From Rhodobacteraceae bacterium UBA1943 (lineage in GTDB: Bacteria; Pseudomonadota; Alphaproteobacteria; Rhodobacterales; Rhodobacteraceae), in contig DDEX01000033.1 in assembly GCA_002336845.1 (NCBI GenBank), positions 1-8,384 on the forward strand: DNA of 8,384 nt, in the 5' to 3' direction. The notes beneath the pieces are model-generated. The model was not told the origin of the DNA and did no database searches. It saw only the letters and a list, made by a program, of their open reading frames with translations. Position numbers and translations under genes: made by a program. Positions 1 to 5,480 of the stretch are shown one piece after another (the first letter of the stretch is position 1; every line of letters begins with the position of its first letter).

Positions 1-256
1 GCATCCGGCGGGCGGTCACATGCGCTTCGGCCAGAATCTTGTCGAGGTCATGGCCAAGGCTTGCCCCCGTCATCAGGGTAATCTTCAGCGGGTGCTCCTT
101 GGCACGCTCGGCCAGCGCCAGCGGCACCGCCATCGCCTCGCCCGCGCGGGTAAAGCCCGACATGCCCACCACCATGCCGTCCTTGATCATCGCGGCCGCC
201 TCGGGGGCAGACATGATGCGGGAATGCAGTGCGGCGTTGCGGATGCGGTCGAGCAT
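1..256 (-). CDS. Acetyl-CoA hydrolase / succinate-CoA transferase family protein (5' end only)
   Basis: The first 85 codons of a minus-strand gene that leaves the window at its left edge. The start is the ATG at 256-254, with a GAGG ribosome binding site 7 nt upstream (267-264). The peptide opens MLDRIRNAALHSRIMSAPEA, then has a GMSGFTRAGE segment (residues 31-40) and LMTGAS (61-66). The spaced SGFT..G and (L)TGAS elements are what I recall from the N-terminus of the class-I CoA-transferase group that includes E. coli ScpC/YgfH (propionyl-CoA:succinate CoA transferase), acetate-bacterium AarC and clostridial Cat1. These move CoA between acyl-CoA and succinate or acetate in the cytoplasm. The catalytic glutamate lies further in and is not visible, so transferase versus hydrolase and the substrate cannot be decided. 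It has its own 133-bp upstream spacer after the GH1 gene, so it need not be part of the sugar operon. Confidence 0.82.
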   Translation of the reverse strand, partial: MLDRIRNAALHSRIMSAPEAAAMIKDGMVVGMSGFTRAGEAMAVPLALAERAKEHPLKITLMTGASLGHDLDKILAEAHVTARRM

Positions 257-312
257 GAAGCAGCCTCGTTGGTTCAGGGCATGATCCGCCTGCCCTAGAG
301 CAGTGCGCCCCG

Positions 313-330
313 TTTGCATACAATTGCACG
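313..330. promoter_or_regulatory. TTGCA direct repeats upstream of the CoA-transferase gene
   Basis: Two TTGCA copies (314-318 and 324-328) start exactly 10 bp apart, one helical turn, in an AT-richer patch about 60-75 nt upstream of the CoA-transferase ATG. A third TGCA lies at 344-347. The motif resembles the TTTGCA-type half-sites known for ScfR/RamB-type regulators of short-chain acyl-CoA metabolism in alphaproteobacteria, but the spacing is not the published tandem that I recall. It is seen as a repeat. The operator role is an inference. Confidence 0.35.
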
Positions 331-339
331 CCGAAACCA

Positions 340-360
340 GCCATGCAAAAATCGCATGGC
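340..360. repeat. Perfect 7-bp inverted repeat in the GH1/CoA-transferase spacer
   Basis: GCCATGC (340-346) and GCATGGC (354-360) flank a 7-nt AT-rich loop. On the minus strand the hairpin sits 30-50 nt beyond the GH1 stop codon and about 85 nt before the CoA-transferase start. The T-rich stretch is in the loop and no T-run follows the stem, so it is not a classical intrinsic terminator. It could still slow or stabilise the 3' end of the GH1 transcript, or be a protein-binding dyad. A weaker CAGCA/TGCTG pair (363-367/380-384) lies closer to the GH1 stop. Confidence 0.45.
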
Positions 361-389
361 GCCAGCAGAACCCGAATGGTGCTGCCGCG

Positions 390-1712
390 TCAGTTCTTCA
401 GCGCGGCCTGCCAAGCATACCACGATGCCTTTGGCCGCCGCATCTGAGTGTCGAAATCGACATGCACCAGCCCGAAACGCTTTTCATAACCAAGCGACCA
501 TTCGTAATTGTCCAACAGCGACCACGCCATGTAGCCCGCCAGCGGAACCCCTTCGGCAATCGCCTGACGGCAGGCTTGCAGATGGCCGGCGAAATAGGCG
601 ACCCGATCGGCATCATCACAAACGCCGCCCCGCAGCACATCAGGTGCGGCCATGCCGTTTTCGGTAATGTAAAGCGGCAGGTTGCCGGTGAAATCCTGCG
701 ATACCCTGCGCAGGAAATGGTGCAGGCCTTCAGGATAAATCTCCCACCCCATCGCGGTTTTGGGCAACGGCCCCTCTACCTCGGCATGGGCGGGCCAGGG
801 GCCTTCGGCGGCCGCAATCCGCTTGCAGGTATAATAGTTCAGTCCGAACCAATCGAGCGGGGCCTGAATTGTGGCAAAGTCATCCTGCCAGCCCGTCGGC
901 ATATGCGGGGCAAAGGCCTTCATCACCGCATCGGGATAGCTGCCCTTGAACAGGCCCTGAACGAAGAACTGATTGTAGTGGGCATCATAGCGTTGTGCCG
1001 CAGAAATCGATGCGGGGCTGCCATCGGCGGGATGGGCATATTCGAAGTTGCACACCGCCCCCAGGTTCCCCATGCCCAGCCCGCGCATCACCTGAATGGC
1101 GCGACCGTGGGCCAGAAGGATATGGTGCATCGCCCGCGCCGTCGCGCGGATGTCACGCAGGCCGGGCGCGTGCAGGCCCAGGAAGTGGGAAAGGAACCCC
1201 ACGCACCACGGCTCGTTGATCGGCGCGGCCGACCAGATGCGGTCGCCCAGACGGCGGCAGACCACATCGGTATAATCGGCAAACCAGCTCGCAACATCGC
1301 GGTTGCGCCAGCCGCCCAGATCGGCCAGTGCCGACGGCAGCTCCCAGTGATACAGGGTCAGCGCAGGCTTGATGCCACGCTCCAGCATCCCGTCCACCAG
1401 CCGGTCGTAGAAATCCAGCCCTTCCACATTTACCGCCCCCCGCCCCTCGGGCATGATCCGCGCCCAAGAAGTGGAAAAGCGATAGAGGTCGAAACCCGCC
1501 CCGGCGATCAGGTCCAGATCCCCTTCCCAGCGGTGGTAATGGTCGCAAGCCACCGCCCCGTTTTCGGCGCGCACCACATTTCCGGGCGTGGCGGCAAAGC
1601 TGTCCCAATGGGTCTGGCCAGCGCCGCCAAAGCGGTGCCCCTCGATCTGATAGGACGAAGTTGCTGCGCCGAACAGGAAGCCAGGTGGAAAGTCGCTGCG
1701 CTTGGGAAACAT
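390..1712 (-). CDS. bglA: Beta-glucosidase, glycoside hydrolase family 1
   Basis: A retaining beta-glucosidase that hydrolyses terminal beta-D-glucosyl residues, for example from cellobiose or aryl-glucosides. The protein is 440 aa, the normal GH1 length, and starts FPPGFLFGAATSSYQIEG (residues 8-25), the family's N-terminal signature. The acid/base glutamate is E167 in the INEPW motif (165-169) and the nucleophile is E351 in ITENG (349-353). H122/W123 in YHWELP and the C-terminal WSLLDNYEW (398, 404, 405) with GYEKRFGLVHVD supply the sugar-binding tryptophans and glutamate. No signal peptide is seen, so it is cytoplasmic. I chose the ATG at 1712-1710: GGAG lies 5 nt upstream, directly after the aglR stop. 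An in-frame ATG at 1760 would add 16 residues that overlap aglR and do not look like the family. It follows aglR by 10 nt and is surely on the same transcript. All key residues are intact. Specificity beyond beta-glucoside/galactoside/fucoside cannot be read. Confidence 0.93.
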   Translation of the reverse strand: MFPKRSDFPPGFLFGAATSSYQIEGHRFGGAGQTHWDSFAATPGNVVRAENGAVACDHYHRWEGDLDLIAGAGFDLYRFSTSWARIMPEGRGAVNVEGLDFYDRLVDGMLERGIKPALTLYHWELPSALADLGGWRNRDVASWFADYTDVVCRRLGDRIWSAAPINEPWCVGFLSHFLGLHAPGLRDIRATARAMHHILLAHGRAIQVMRGLGMGNLGAVCNFEYAHPADGSPASISAAQRYDAHYNQFFVQGLFKGSYPDAVMKAFAPHMPTGWQDDFATIQAPLDWFGLNYYTCKRIAAAEGPWPAHAEVEGPLPKTAMGWEIYPEGLHHFLRRVSQDFTGNLPLYITENGMAAPDVLRGGVCDDADRVAYFAGHLQACRQAIAEGVPLAGYMAWSLLDNYEWSLGYEKRFGLVHVDFDTQMRRPKASWYAWQAALKN

Positions 1713-1722
1713 GGCTACTCCA

Positions 1723-2760
1723 TCAGATACTTGGCGCCGGCCCGGTCGAGGCGCCCACAATCAGCGGCGCATCCAGCAGGTCGAACGCGGGGGGGACCGG
1801 GGCCTTCTGGCCCAGTTCGATCTGGCGCAAGAGCATCCGCGCGCAGCGCCGCCCGGCATCGCGCACCGAGGACCGGGTGGCCGTGAAGATCGGATATTCG
1901 CCGCCGTTCTTCAGGTAACTCAGGTCGTCGTCATGCGTCACAATCGACACATCCCGCCCCAGCACCAGCCCCAGTTCCACCAGTGCCCGTCGCACCCCCA
2001 TCGCCGACAAAAGCGAAGAGGTCAGGAACGCCGTCGGCGCACCAGGCCGCGCCAACATCGCCATCGTCTCGTCATAGCCCTGCGCCTCGGTCATCTCGCC
2101 CGACGCCATCAGCGCAGGGTTTGGCACCAGCCCACGCGCCGCCAGTGCCTGCTCAAACCCCAACCGGCGGCGGTGGGCGAAATCCATCGTCTCGATGCCA
2201 TTGATCAGGGCAATGCGGCGGTGACCAAGGTCGATAAGGAACTCGGTCGCACGCTGAAAGGCGCGGATGTTGTTCATGTCCACCCAAGAGTATGGCCCCG
2301 CCTCCAGCGTCGAGCGGCCATGCACCACGAAGGGCAGCCGCAACTCGCGCAACAGCGAAATCCGCGGGTCGCTCAGCAAAGGGCCGTGGAGGATGCAGCC
2401 ATCTACACTCCCTTTGGAGCGGATCTCGCGATATGTCCGGTCCTGATCGGCGTCAGGCACAATGGACATCAGGAAATCATAGCCCGAGCGGGCATAAACC
2501 TCACCCGCACCAGCGATGAAATCGGCAAAGACCGGATTCACGATCTCATGCTGGGTCGAAATCGGAATCACATGCCCGATCGCCATTGCCCGCCCCGTCG
2601 CAAGCCGCTTGGCCTGCGTATTCGGGCGATAGTTGAAGCGCCGCGCCGCCTCCTCGACCTTAACCCGAGTCGCCTCCGACACCTCGGGATAGCCATTCAG
2701 CGCCCGGCTGACCGTAGTGGGCGACAGCTTCAGCTTTTCGGCAAGATCCTTGAGGTTCAT
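1723..2760 (-). CDS. aglR: LacI-family transcriptional repressor of the alpha-glucoside locus
   Basis: A 345-aa protein, normal for the family. The N-terminal helix-turn-helix starts at residue 3 (LKDLAEKLKLSPTTVSRALNG), with recognition helix around T15-L21, followed by VSEATRVKVEEAA and a hinge near residues 46-57 (RPNTQAKRLATG). Residues from about 60 to 333 are a periplasmic-binding-protein-like effector domain, with segments such as HRRIALINGIE and a GASTGP end. It should bind DNA as a dimer and release it on binding a sugar. Its position, divergent from aglE and upstream of a GH1 gene, matches AglR of agl loci, and LacI-type palindromes lie in the shared control region. The ATG at 2760 is the only start that keeps the HTH intact. 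No good Shine-Dalgarno lies within 15 nt (the nearest is GGAA, too far away), so translation may be weak, as suits a repressor. The symbol is assigned by context. The inducer is inferred. Confidence 0.9.
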   Translation of the reverse strand: MNLKDLAEKLKLSPTTVSRALNGYPEVSEATRVKVEEAARRFNYRPNTQAKRLATGRAMAIGHVIPISTQHEIVNPVFADFIAGAGEVYARSGYDFLMSIVPDADQDRTYREIRSKGSVDGCILHGPLLSDPRISLLRELRLPFVVHGRSTLEAGPYSWVDMNNIRAFQRATEFLIDLGHRRIALINGIETMDFAHRRRLGFEQALAARGLVPNPALMASGEMTEAQGYDETMAMLARPGAPTAFLTSSLLSAMGVRRALVELGLVLGRDVSIVTHDDDLSYLKNGGEYPIFTATRSSVRDAGRRCARMLLRQIELGQKAPVPPAFDLLDAPLIVGASTGPAPSI

Positions 2761-2777
2761 GGGATTGCAGGCTGTTC

Positions 2778-2814
2778 CGGTTTGAAGGCAGGCGGTCGGG
2801 CCCCACCCAAACCG
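2778..2814. repeat. Inverted repeat in the aglR leader
   Basis: CGGTTTG (2778-2784) and CAAACCG (2808-2814) are perfect 7-bp complements separated by 23 nt, and both lie in the untranslated leader of aglR. The right arm is part of the downstream operator copy (2807-2820). The left arm could be a further degenerate half-site (6 of 8 positions of the right half of the 2972-2985 palindrome). Either a leader hairpin or operator half-sites would explain the match. Confidence 0.35.
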
Positions 2815-2820
2815 CTTTGA
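2807..2820. promoter_or_regulatory. Probable AglR operator 2 (aglR side)
   Basis: CCAAACCGCTTTGA matches the perfect palindrome at 2972-2985 in 12 of 14 positions and keeps the central CG step typical of LacI-family operators. It lies just downstream of the predicted aglR -10 element (2829-2834), overlapping the expected start of the aglR transcript, a position that would allow autorepression. Its centre is 165 bp from the other site, so two repressor dimers could also loop the region if AglR tetramerises. The copy is seen in the sequence. Binding is inferred. Confidence 0.65.
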
Positions 2821-2828
2821 ATATGAGG

Positions 2829-2857
2829 ACGTTATCCAACCAAAGCACCGCCGTCAA
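2829..2857 (-). promoter_or_regulatory. Predicted aglR promoter
   Basis: On the minus strand, TTGACG (2857-2852, 5 of 6 to the sigma-70 -35 consensus) is followed by a 17-nt spacer and TAACGT (2834-2829, 3 of 6 to the -10). Transcription would start near 2820, giving a leader of about 60 nt. A CCAAAGC half-operator (2840-2846) lies within the spacer and the near-full operator directly downstream. It is predicted from sequence match only. Confidence 0.45.
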
Positions 2858-2926
2858 TCAATCCCCGGAAATGCTGCGCTTGCCGAATTTCTTTATACAA
2901 ATAATGGCTGCAACGCAGAAATCCGA

Positions 2927-2939
2927 TCAACAAAGTTGA
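2927..2939. repeat. Dyad overlapping the aglE -35 element
   Basis: TCAAC-AAA-GTTGA is a perfect 5-bp dyad around a 3-nt centre. Its right arm runs into the TTGACA -35 hexamer of aglE. A protein bound here would compete with or contact RNA polymerase. It does not resemble the AglR palindrome, and no regulator is identified. Confidence 0.3.
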
Positions 2940-2964
2940 CATCCCGCGGCTGTTACAGCAGGTT
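2936..2964 (+). promoter_or_regulatory. Predicted aglE operon promoter
   Basis: A consensus TTGACA -35 hexamer is at 2936-2941. With a 17-nt spacer the -10 would be CAGGTT (2959-2964), a poor match, so this promoter is weak or needs an activator. The implied start, near 2971, puts the 14-bp AglR palindrome at about +1 to +15, the classic position for repression. The -35 is clear; the -10 and start point are guesses. Confidence 0.4.
2949..2959. repeat. Dyad between the aglE -35 and -10 regions
   Basis: GCTGT-T-ACAGC is a perfect 5-bp dyad with a single central base, sitting in the promoter spacer. Its centre is 21 bp from the dyad at 2927-2939 and about 24-25 bp from the AglR palindrome, i.e. 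roughly two helical turns each way. A five-base dyad can arise by chance, so this is only a candidate site. Confidence 0.3.
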
Positions 2965-2971
2965 GCATCAT

Positions 2972-2985
2972 CCAAAGCGCTTTGG
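2972..2985. promoter_or_regulatory. Probable AglR operator 1 (aglE side), perfect palindrome
   Basis: CCAAAGCGCTTTGG is a perfect 14-bp palindrome with a central GCGC, the form typical of LacI-family operators. It lies about 60 nt upstream of aglE, next to the predicted transcription start, and a 12/14 copy is found on the other side of the divergent region. Its place between a lacI-type gene and the sugar operon makes AglR the obvious ligand, although no binding data can be read from sequence. Confidence 0.8.
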
Positions 2986-3016
2986 TCAGGGAGAGACCAA
3001 GCACGCGTGTTTTCGA

Positions 3017-3032
3017 CCGGGGCATGGCCCGG
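3017..3032 (+). repeat. Leader hairpin just before the aglE ribosome binding site
   Basis: CCGGG (3017-3021) pairs with CCCGG (3028-3032) around a 6-nt loop, ending 4 nt before the GGGAGG Shine-Dalgarno at 3037-3042. It may protect the 5' end of the transcript or tune initiation. The stem is short and the role is inferred. Confidence 0.3.
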
Positions 3033-3045
3033 CAACGGGAGGTAG

Positions 3046-4407
3046 ATGATGATGATCAGGTCGCTTTCGCTGGGCGTTGCCCTTGCCGCACTGGCCGCTT
3101 CGGGCGTCATGGCACAAGAGCTGAAGTTCGAGCCGGGCAAGGACAGCCGGTTCCACTGGGATTCCTATGAGACGCTGAAATCGCAGAACCTCAAGGGGCA
3201 AAAGATCACCATCCTCGGCTCGTGGCTTGGCCCGGACAAGGCGTTGTTCGAAAGCGTCGCGGCGTATTTTGAGGCCGCAACCGGCGCCGATATCGTCTAT
3301 TCCGGTTCGACCAGTTTCGAACAGCAGATCGTCATCGACAGCGAAGCAGGCTCCCCCCCTGACATCGCGGTTTTCCCGCAGCCCGGCCTTGCCGCAGACC
3401 TGGCGAAAAAGGGCTATCTGCGCCCCTTGGCCGATGGCACTGAACAGTGGATCAAGGACAATTACGCCGCCGGGGACAGCTGGGCGGCCTATGGCCGCTA
3501 CGTCGGCAAGGACGGGGCCGAGCATATGTATGCTTTCCCCTACAAGGCCGACGTGAAATCGCTGGTCTGGTATGTGCCCGAGAACTTCGAGGATGCGGGC
3601 TATGAAATTCCGCAGACCATGGAAGAGCTGAAGGCGCTGACCGAAAAGATCGTGGCCGATGGCGGCACGCCGTGGTGCATCGGGCTGGGGTCGGGCGGGG
3701 CCACCGGCTGGCCCGCGACCGACTGGGTCGAAGACCTGATGCTGCGCCTGAACACGCCGCAGGATTATGACGCTTGGGTAACCAACAAGCTGAAGTTCGA
3801 CGACCCCAAGTTGATCGCCGCGATTGACGATTTCGGCTGGTTTGCCAAGACCGAGGCAAATGTGGCAGGGGGCGTCGCCTCGGTCGCCGCAACCGACTTC
3901 CGCGACAGCCCCAAGGGCCTCTTTACCTCGCCGCCGCAGTGCTACATGCACCGTCAGGCCAGCTTTATCCCCTCGTTCTTCCCCGAAGGCACGGTGATCG
4001 GGCAGGATGCGGACTTCTTCTACTTCCCCGCCTATGCCGACAAGGATCTGGGCAAGCCTGTCCTCGGCGCGGGCACCATGTTCGGCAAGCTGACCGACAA
4101 CCCTGCCTCGGATGCCTTCATCGCCTTCCTTGAAAGCCCGATCGCGCATGAGATCTGGATGGCGCAAACCGGCTTTGTCACCCCCTACAAGGGCGTGAAT
4201 ACCGACGTTTACGGCGATGCCACACTGAAGAAGATGGGCGACATCCTGCTGAATGCCTCGACCTTCCGCTTTGACGGGTCCGACCTGATGCCTGGCGCCA
4301 TCGGTGCGGGTGCCTTCTGGACAGGCATGGTCGATTTCACTGGCGGCAAGTCGGCCGAAGATGTGGCCAAACAGATCCAGGCCACCTGGGACACTCTGGG
4401 CAAATAA
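3046..4407 (+). CDS. aglE: Alpha-glucoside ABC transporter, periplasmic substrate-binding protein
   Basis: The family-1 solute-binding protein that captures alpha-glucosides in the periplasm and presents them to AglFG. It is 453 aa, with a Sec signal peptide: basic R5, hydrophobic residues 7-20 and a VMA|Q cleavage site after A23. The mature protein shows the sugar-binder layout, with KITILGSWLGPDK (53-65), a GSTSFEQQI stretch (87-95), the PPDIAVFPQPG hinge region (104-114), and WYVPENFEDAGYEIPQTMEEL (175-195, the usual V/YY-N pattern). Two cysteines, C211 (TPWCIG) and C299 (PPQCY), could form a disulfide. Three ATGs in a row (3046, 3049, 3052) follow GGGAGG at 3037-3042. Spacing (3, 6 or 9 nt) favours the second or third as the real start. 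It is the first gene of the operon, followed by a hairpin, as expected for the most abundant component. The sugar is inferred from the AglA neighbour and family. Confidence 0.92.
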   Translation: MMMIRSLSLGVALAALAASGVMAQELKFEPGKDSRFHWDSYETLKSQNLKGQKITILGSWLGPDKALFESVAAYFEAATGADIVYSGSTSFEQQIVIDSEAGSPPDIAVFPQPGLAADLAKKGYLRPLADGTEQWIKDNYAAGDSWAAYGRYVGKDGAEHMYAFPYKADVKSLVWYVPENFEDAGYEIPQTMEELKALTEKIVADGGTPWCIGLGSGGATGWPATDWVEDLMLRLNTPQDYDAWVTNKLKFDDPKLIAAIDDFGWFAKTEANVAGGVASVAATDFRDSPKGLFTSPPQCYMHRQASFIPSFFPEGTVIGQDADFFYFPAYADKDLGKPVLGAGTMFGKLTDNPASDAFIAFLESPIAHEIWMAQTGFVTPYKGVNTDVYGDATLKKMGDILLNASTFRFDGSDLMPGAIGAGAFWTGMVDFTGGKSAEDVAKQIQATWDTLGK

Positions 4408-4417
4408 TCCCCATCCC

Positions 4418-4443
4418 ATGCCTGCCCCCGACGGGGCAGGTAT
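4418..4443 (+). repeat. aglE-aglF intercistronic hairpin
   Basis: CCTGCCCC (4421-4428) pairs with GGGGCAGG (4433-4440) around a CGAC tetraloop. A G-U and two A-U pairs can extend it to 11 pairs (4418-4443). It is 11 nt after the aglE stop and has no T-run, so it is not a full terminator. Such hairpins after binding-protein genes usually protect the upstream message from 3' exonucleases and so give more binding protein than permease. The right arm can alternatively pair with a second CCTGCCC at 4455-4461, nearer the aglF start. Confidence 0.7.
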
Positions 4444-4484
4444 ATCTGCCATCACCTGCCCTTGCGGCGGGACGGAGGAGGACC

Positions 4485-5480
4485 ATGGAACAGATCCTGT
4501 TCGGCCTGACCACCATCATCGTCGGCGTCTTCGGTTGCGCGGCATGGTTCTGGGGCAGCAATTTCCTGCTGGATGCCGCCCTGCCGCCGCGCGGGCCGAA
4601 TGCCGGGCGCAACATCACCCGCGCAAGCATGATCCGGCCCTGGCTGTTCCTTGGCCCGGCGCTGGTGGCGCTGGGGCTGTATCTTGTCTATCCGGTCTTT
4701 GAATCGCTGTGGCGCAGCCTGCACGATGCCACGGGCGCAAGTTGGGTGGGGCTGGCCAATTACCGCTGGCTGTTCTCTGATCCCAAGTTTCAGGAATCCA
4801 TCCTGAACAATCTGGTCTGGCTGCTTGTCGTGCCCTCGCTGTCCACCTTCTTCGGCCTGATCGCCGCACAGGTGACTGACCGCATTCGCTGGGGAAATGT
4901 GGCCAAAAGCCTGATCTTCATGCCGATGGCGATTTCCTTCGTCGGCGCAGGTGTGATCTGGAAATTCGTCTATGACTTCCGGGCCGAAGGGCGCGACCAG
5001 ATCGGCCTTCTCAACGCCATCGTGCAGTCCTTGGGCGGTGAGCCGCAAACATGGCTGTCGATCCCGTTCTGGAACAACTTTTTCCTGATGGCGGTCCTGA
5101 TCTGGATTCAGACCGGCTTTGCCATGGTCATCCTGTCCGCCGCCCTGCGCGGCATCCCCGAAGAAACGGTCGAGGCCGCTATTCTGGACGGCGCGAACCC
5201 CTGGCAATTGTTCTTCCGCATCAAGGTGCCGCAGATCTGGGGCACCATCGCCGTGGTCTGGACCACCATCACCATCACCGTCCTCAAGGTCTTCGACATC
5301 GTGTTCGTGATGACCAACGGCCAGTGGGGATCGCAGGTTCTGGCGAACTTCATGTATGACTGGATGTTCCGCGGCACGCCCGATTACGGGCGCGGGTCGG
5401 CCATTGCCATCGTGATCATGGCGCTGGTGACGCCGATCATGGTCTGGAACATCCGTAACGCCCGGCGGGAGATGCAGTGA
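4485..5480 (+). CDS. aglF: Alpha-glucoside ABC transporter permease, MalF type
   Basis: One half of the inner-membrane channel of the importer, binding-protein-dependent transport (BPD_transp_1) family, 331 aa. Hydrophobic segments lie near residues 2-25, 51-72, 105-130, 140-163, 197-222, 252-275 and 304-323. The cytoplasmic EAA loop that docks on the ATPase reads VEAAILDGANPW (229-240), with the invariant glycine at G236 and IKVPQ at 246-250 in place of I-LP. It lacks the long periplasmic P2 loop of E. coli MalF. The ATG at 4485 has GGAGGAGG (4474-4481) immediately upstream. The gene starts 77 nt after aglE and its TGA overlaps the aglG ATG by one base (TGATG), so the two permeases are coupled. 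The partner and sugar are inferred from the operon. Confidence 0.92.
   Translation: MEQILFGLTTIIVGVFGCAAWFWGSNFLLDAALPPRGPNAGRNITRASMIRPWLFLGPALVALGLYLVYPVFESLWRSLHDATGASWVGLANYRWLFSDPKFQESILNNLVWLLVVPSLSTFFGLIAAQVTDRIRWGNVAKSLIFMPMAISFVGAGVIWKFVYDFRAEGRDQIGLLNAIVQSLGGEPQTWLSIPFWNNFFLMAVLIWIQTGFAMVILSAALRGIPEETVEAAILDGANPWQLFFRIKVPQIWGTIAVVWTTITITVLKVFDIVFVMTNGQWGSQVLANFMYDWMFRGTPDYGRGSAIAIVIMALVTPIMVWNIRNARREMQ

Noticed and set aside
48..344. A 98-codon minus-strand frame at the left edge
   Set aside because: It overlaps the CoA-transferase start in another frame. The frame starting at 256 gives the recognisable SGFT and TGAS motifs and has a GAGG site, so this one is a shadow.
303..1886. 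A 527-codon open frame on the plus strand opposite the GH1 gene
   Set aside because: The product is rich in R, P, H and Q with no recognisable motif, while the minus strand encodes an intact GH1 enzyme with both catalytic glutamates.
1702..2820. A 372-codon plus-strand frame opposite aglR
   Set aside because: Antisense shadow. The minus frame has the LacI-type helix-turn-helix and effector domain.
3024..3170. Possible upstream ORF in the aglE leader (ATG at 3024)
   Set aside because: It is out of frame with aglE, overlaps its start, has no Shine-Dalgarno of its own and lies in the loop of a small hairpin.
4418..4443. The aglE-aglF hairpin as an intrinsic terminator
   Set aside because: No T-run follows the stem, and aglF to aglK continue downstream with coupled spacing and no promoter I can see, so full termination here would silence the rest of the operon.
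2986..4455. A 489-codon open frame on the minus strand opposite aglE
   Set aside because: It is antisense to a gene with a clear signal peptide and binding-protein fold. Its translation is low-complexity, rich in G, R and H, with no domain I recognise. Long antisense frames are expected from the G/C-biased third codon positions.
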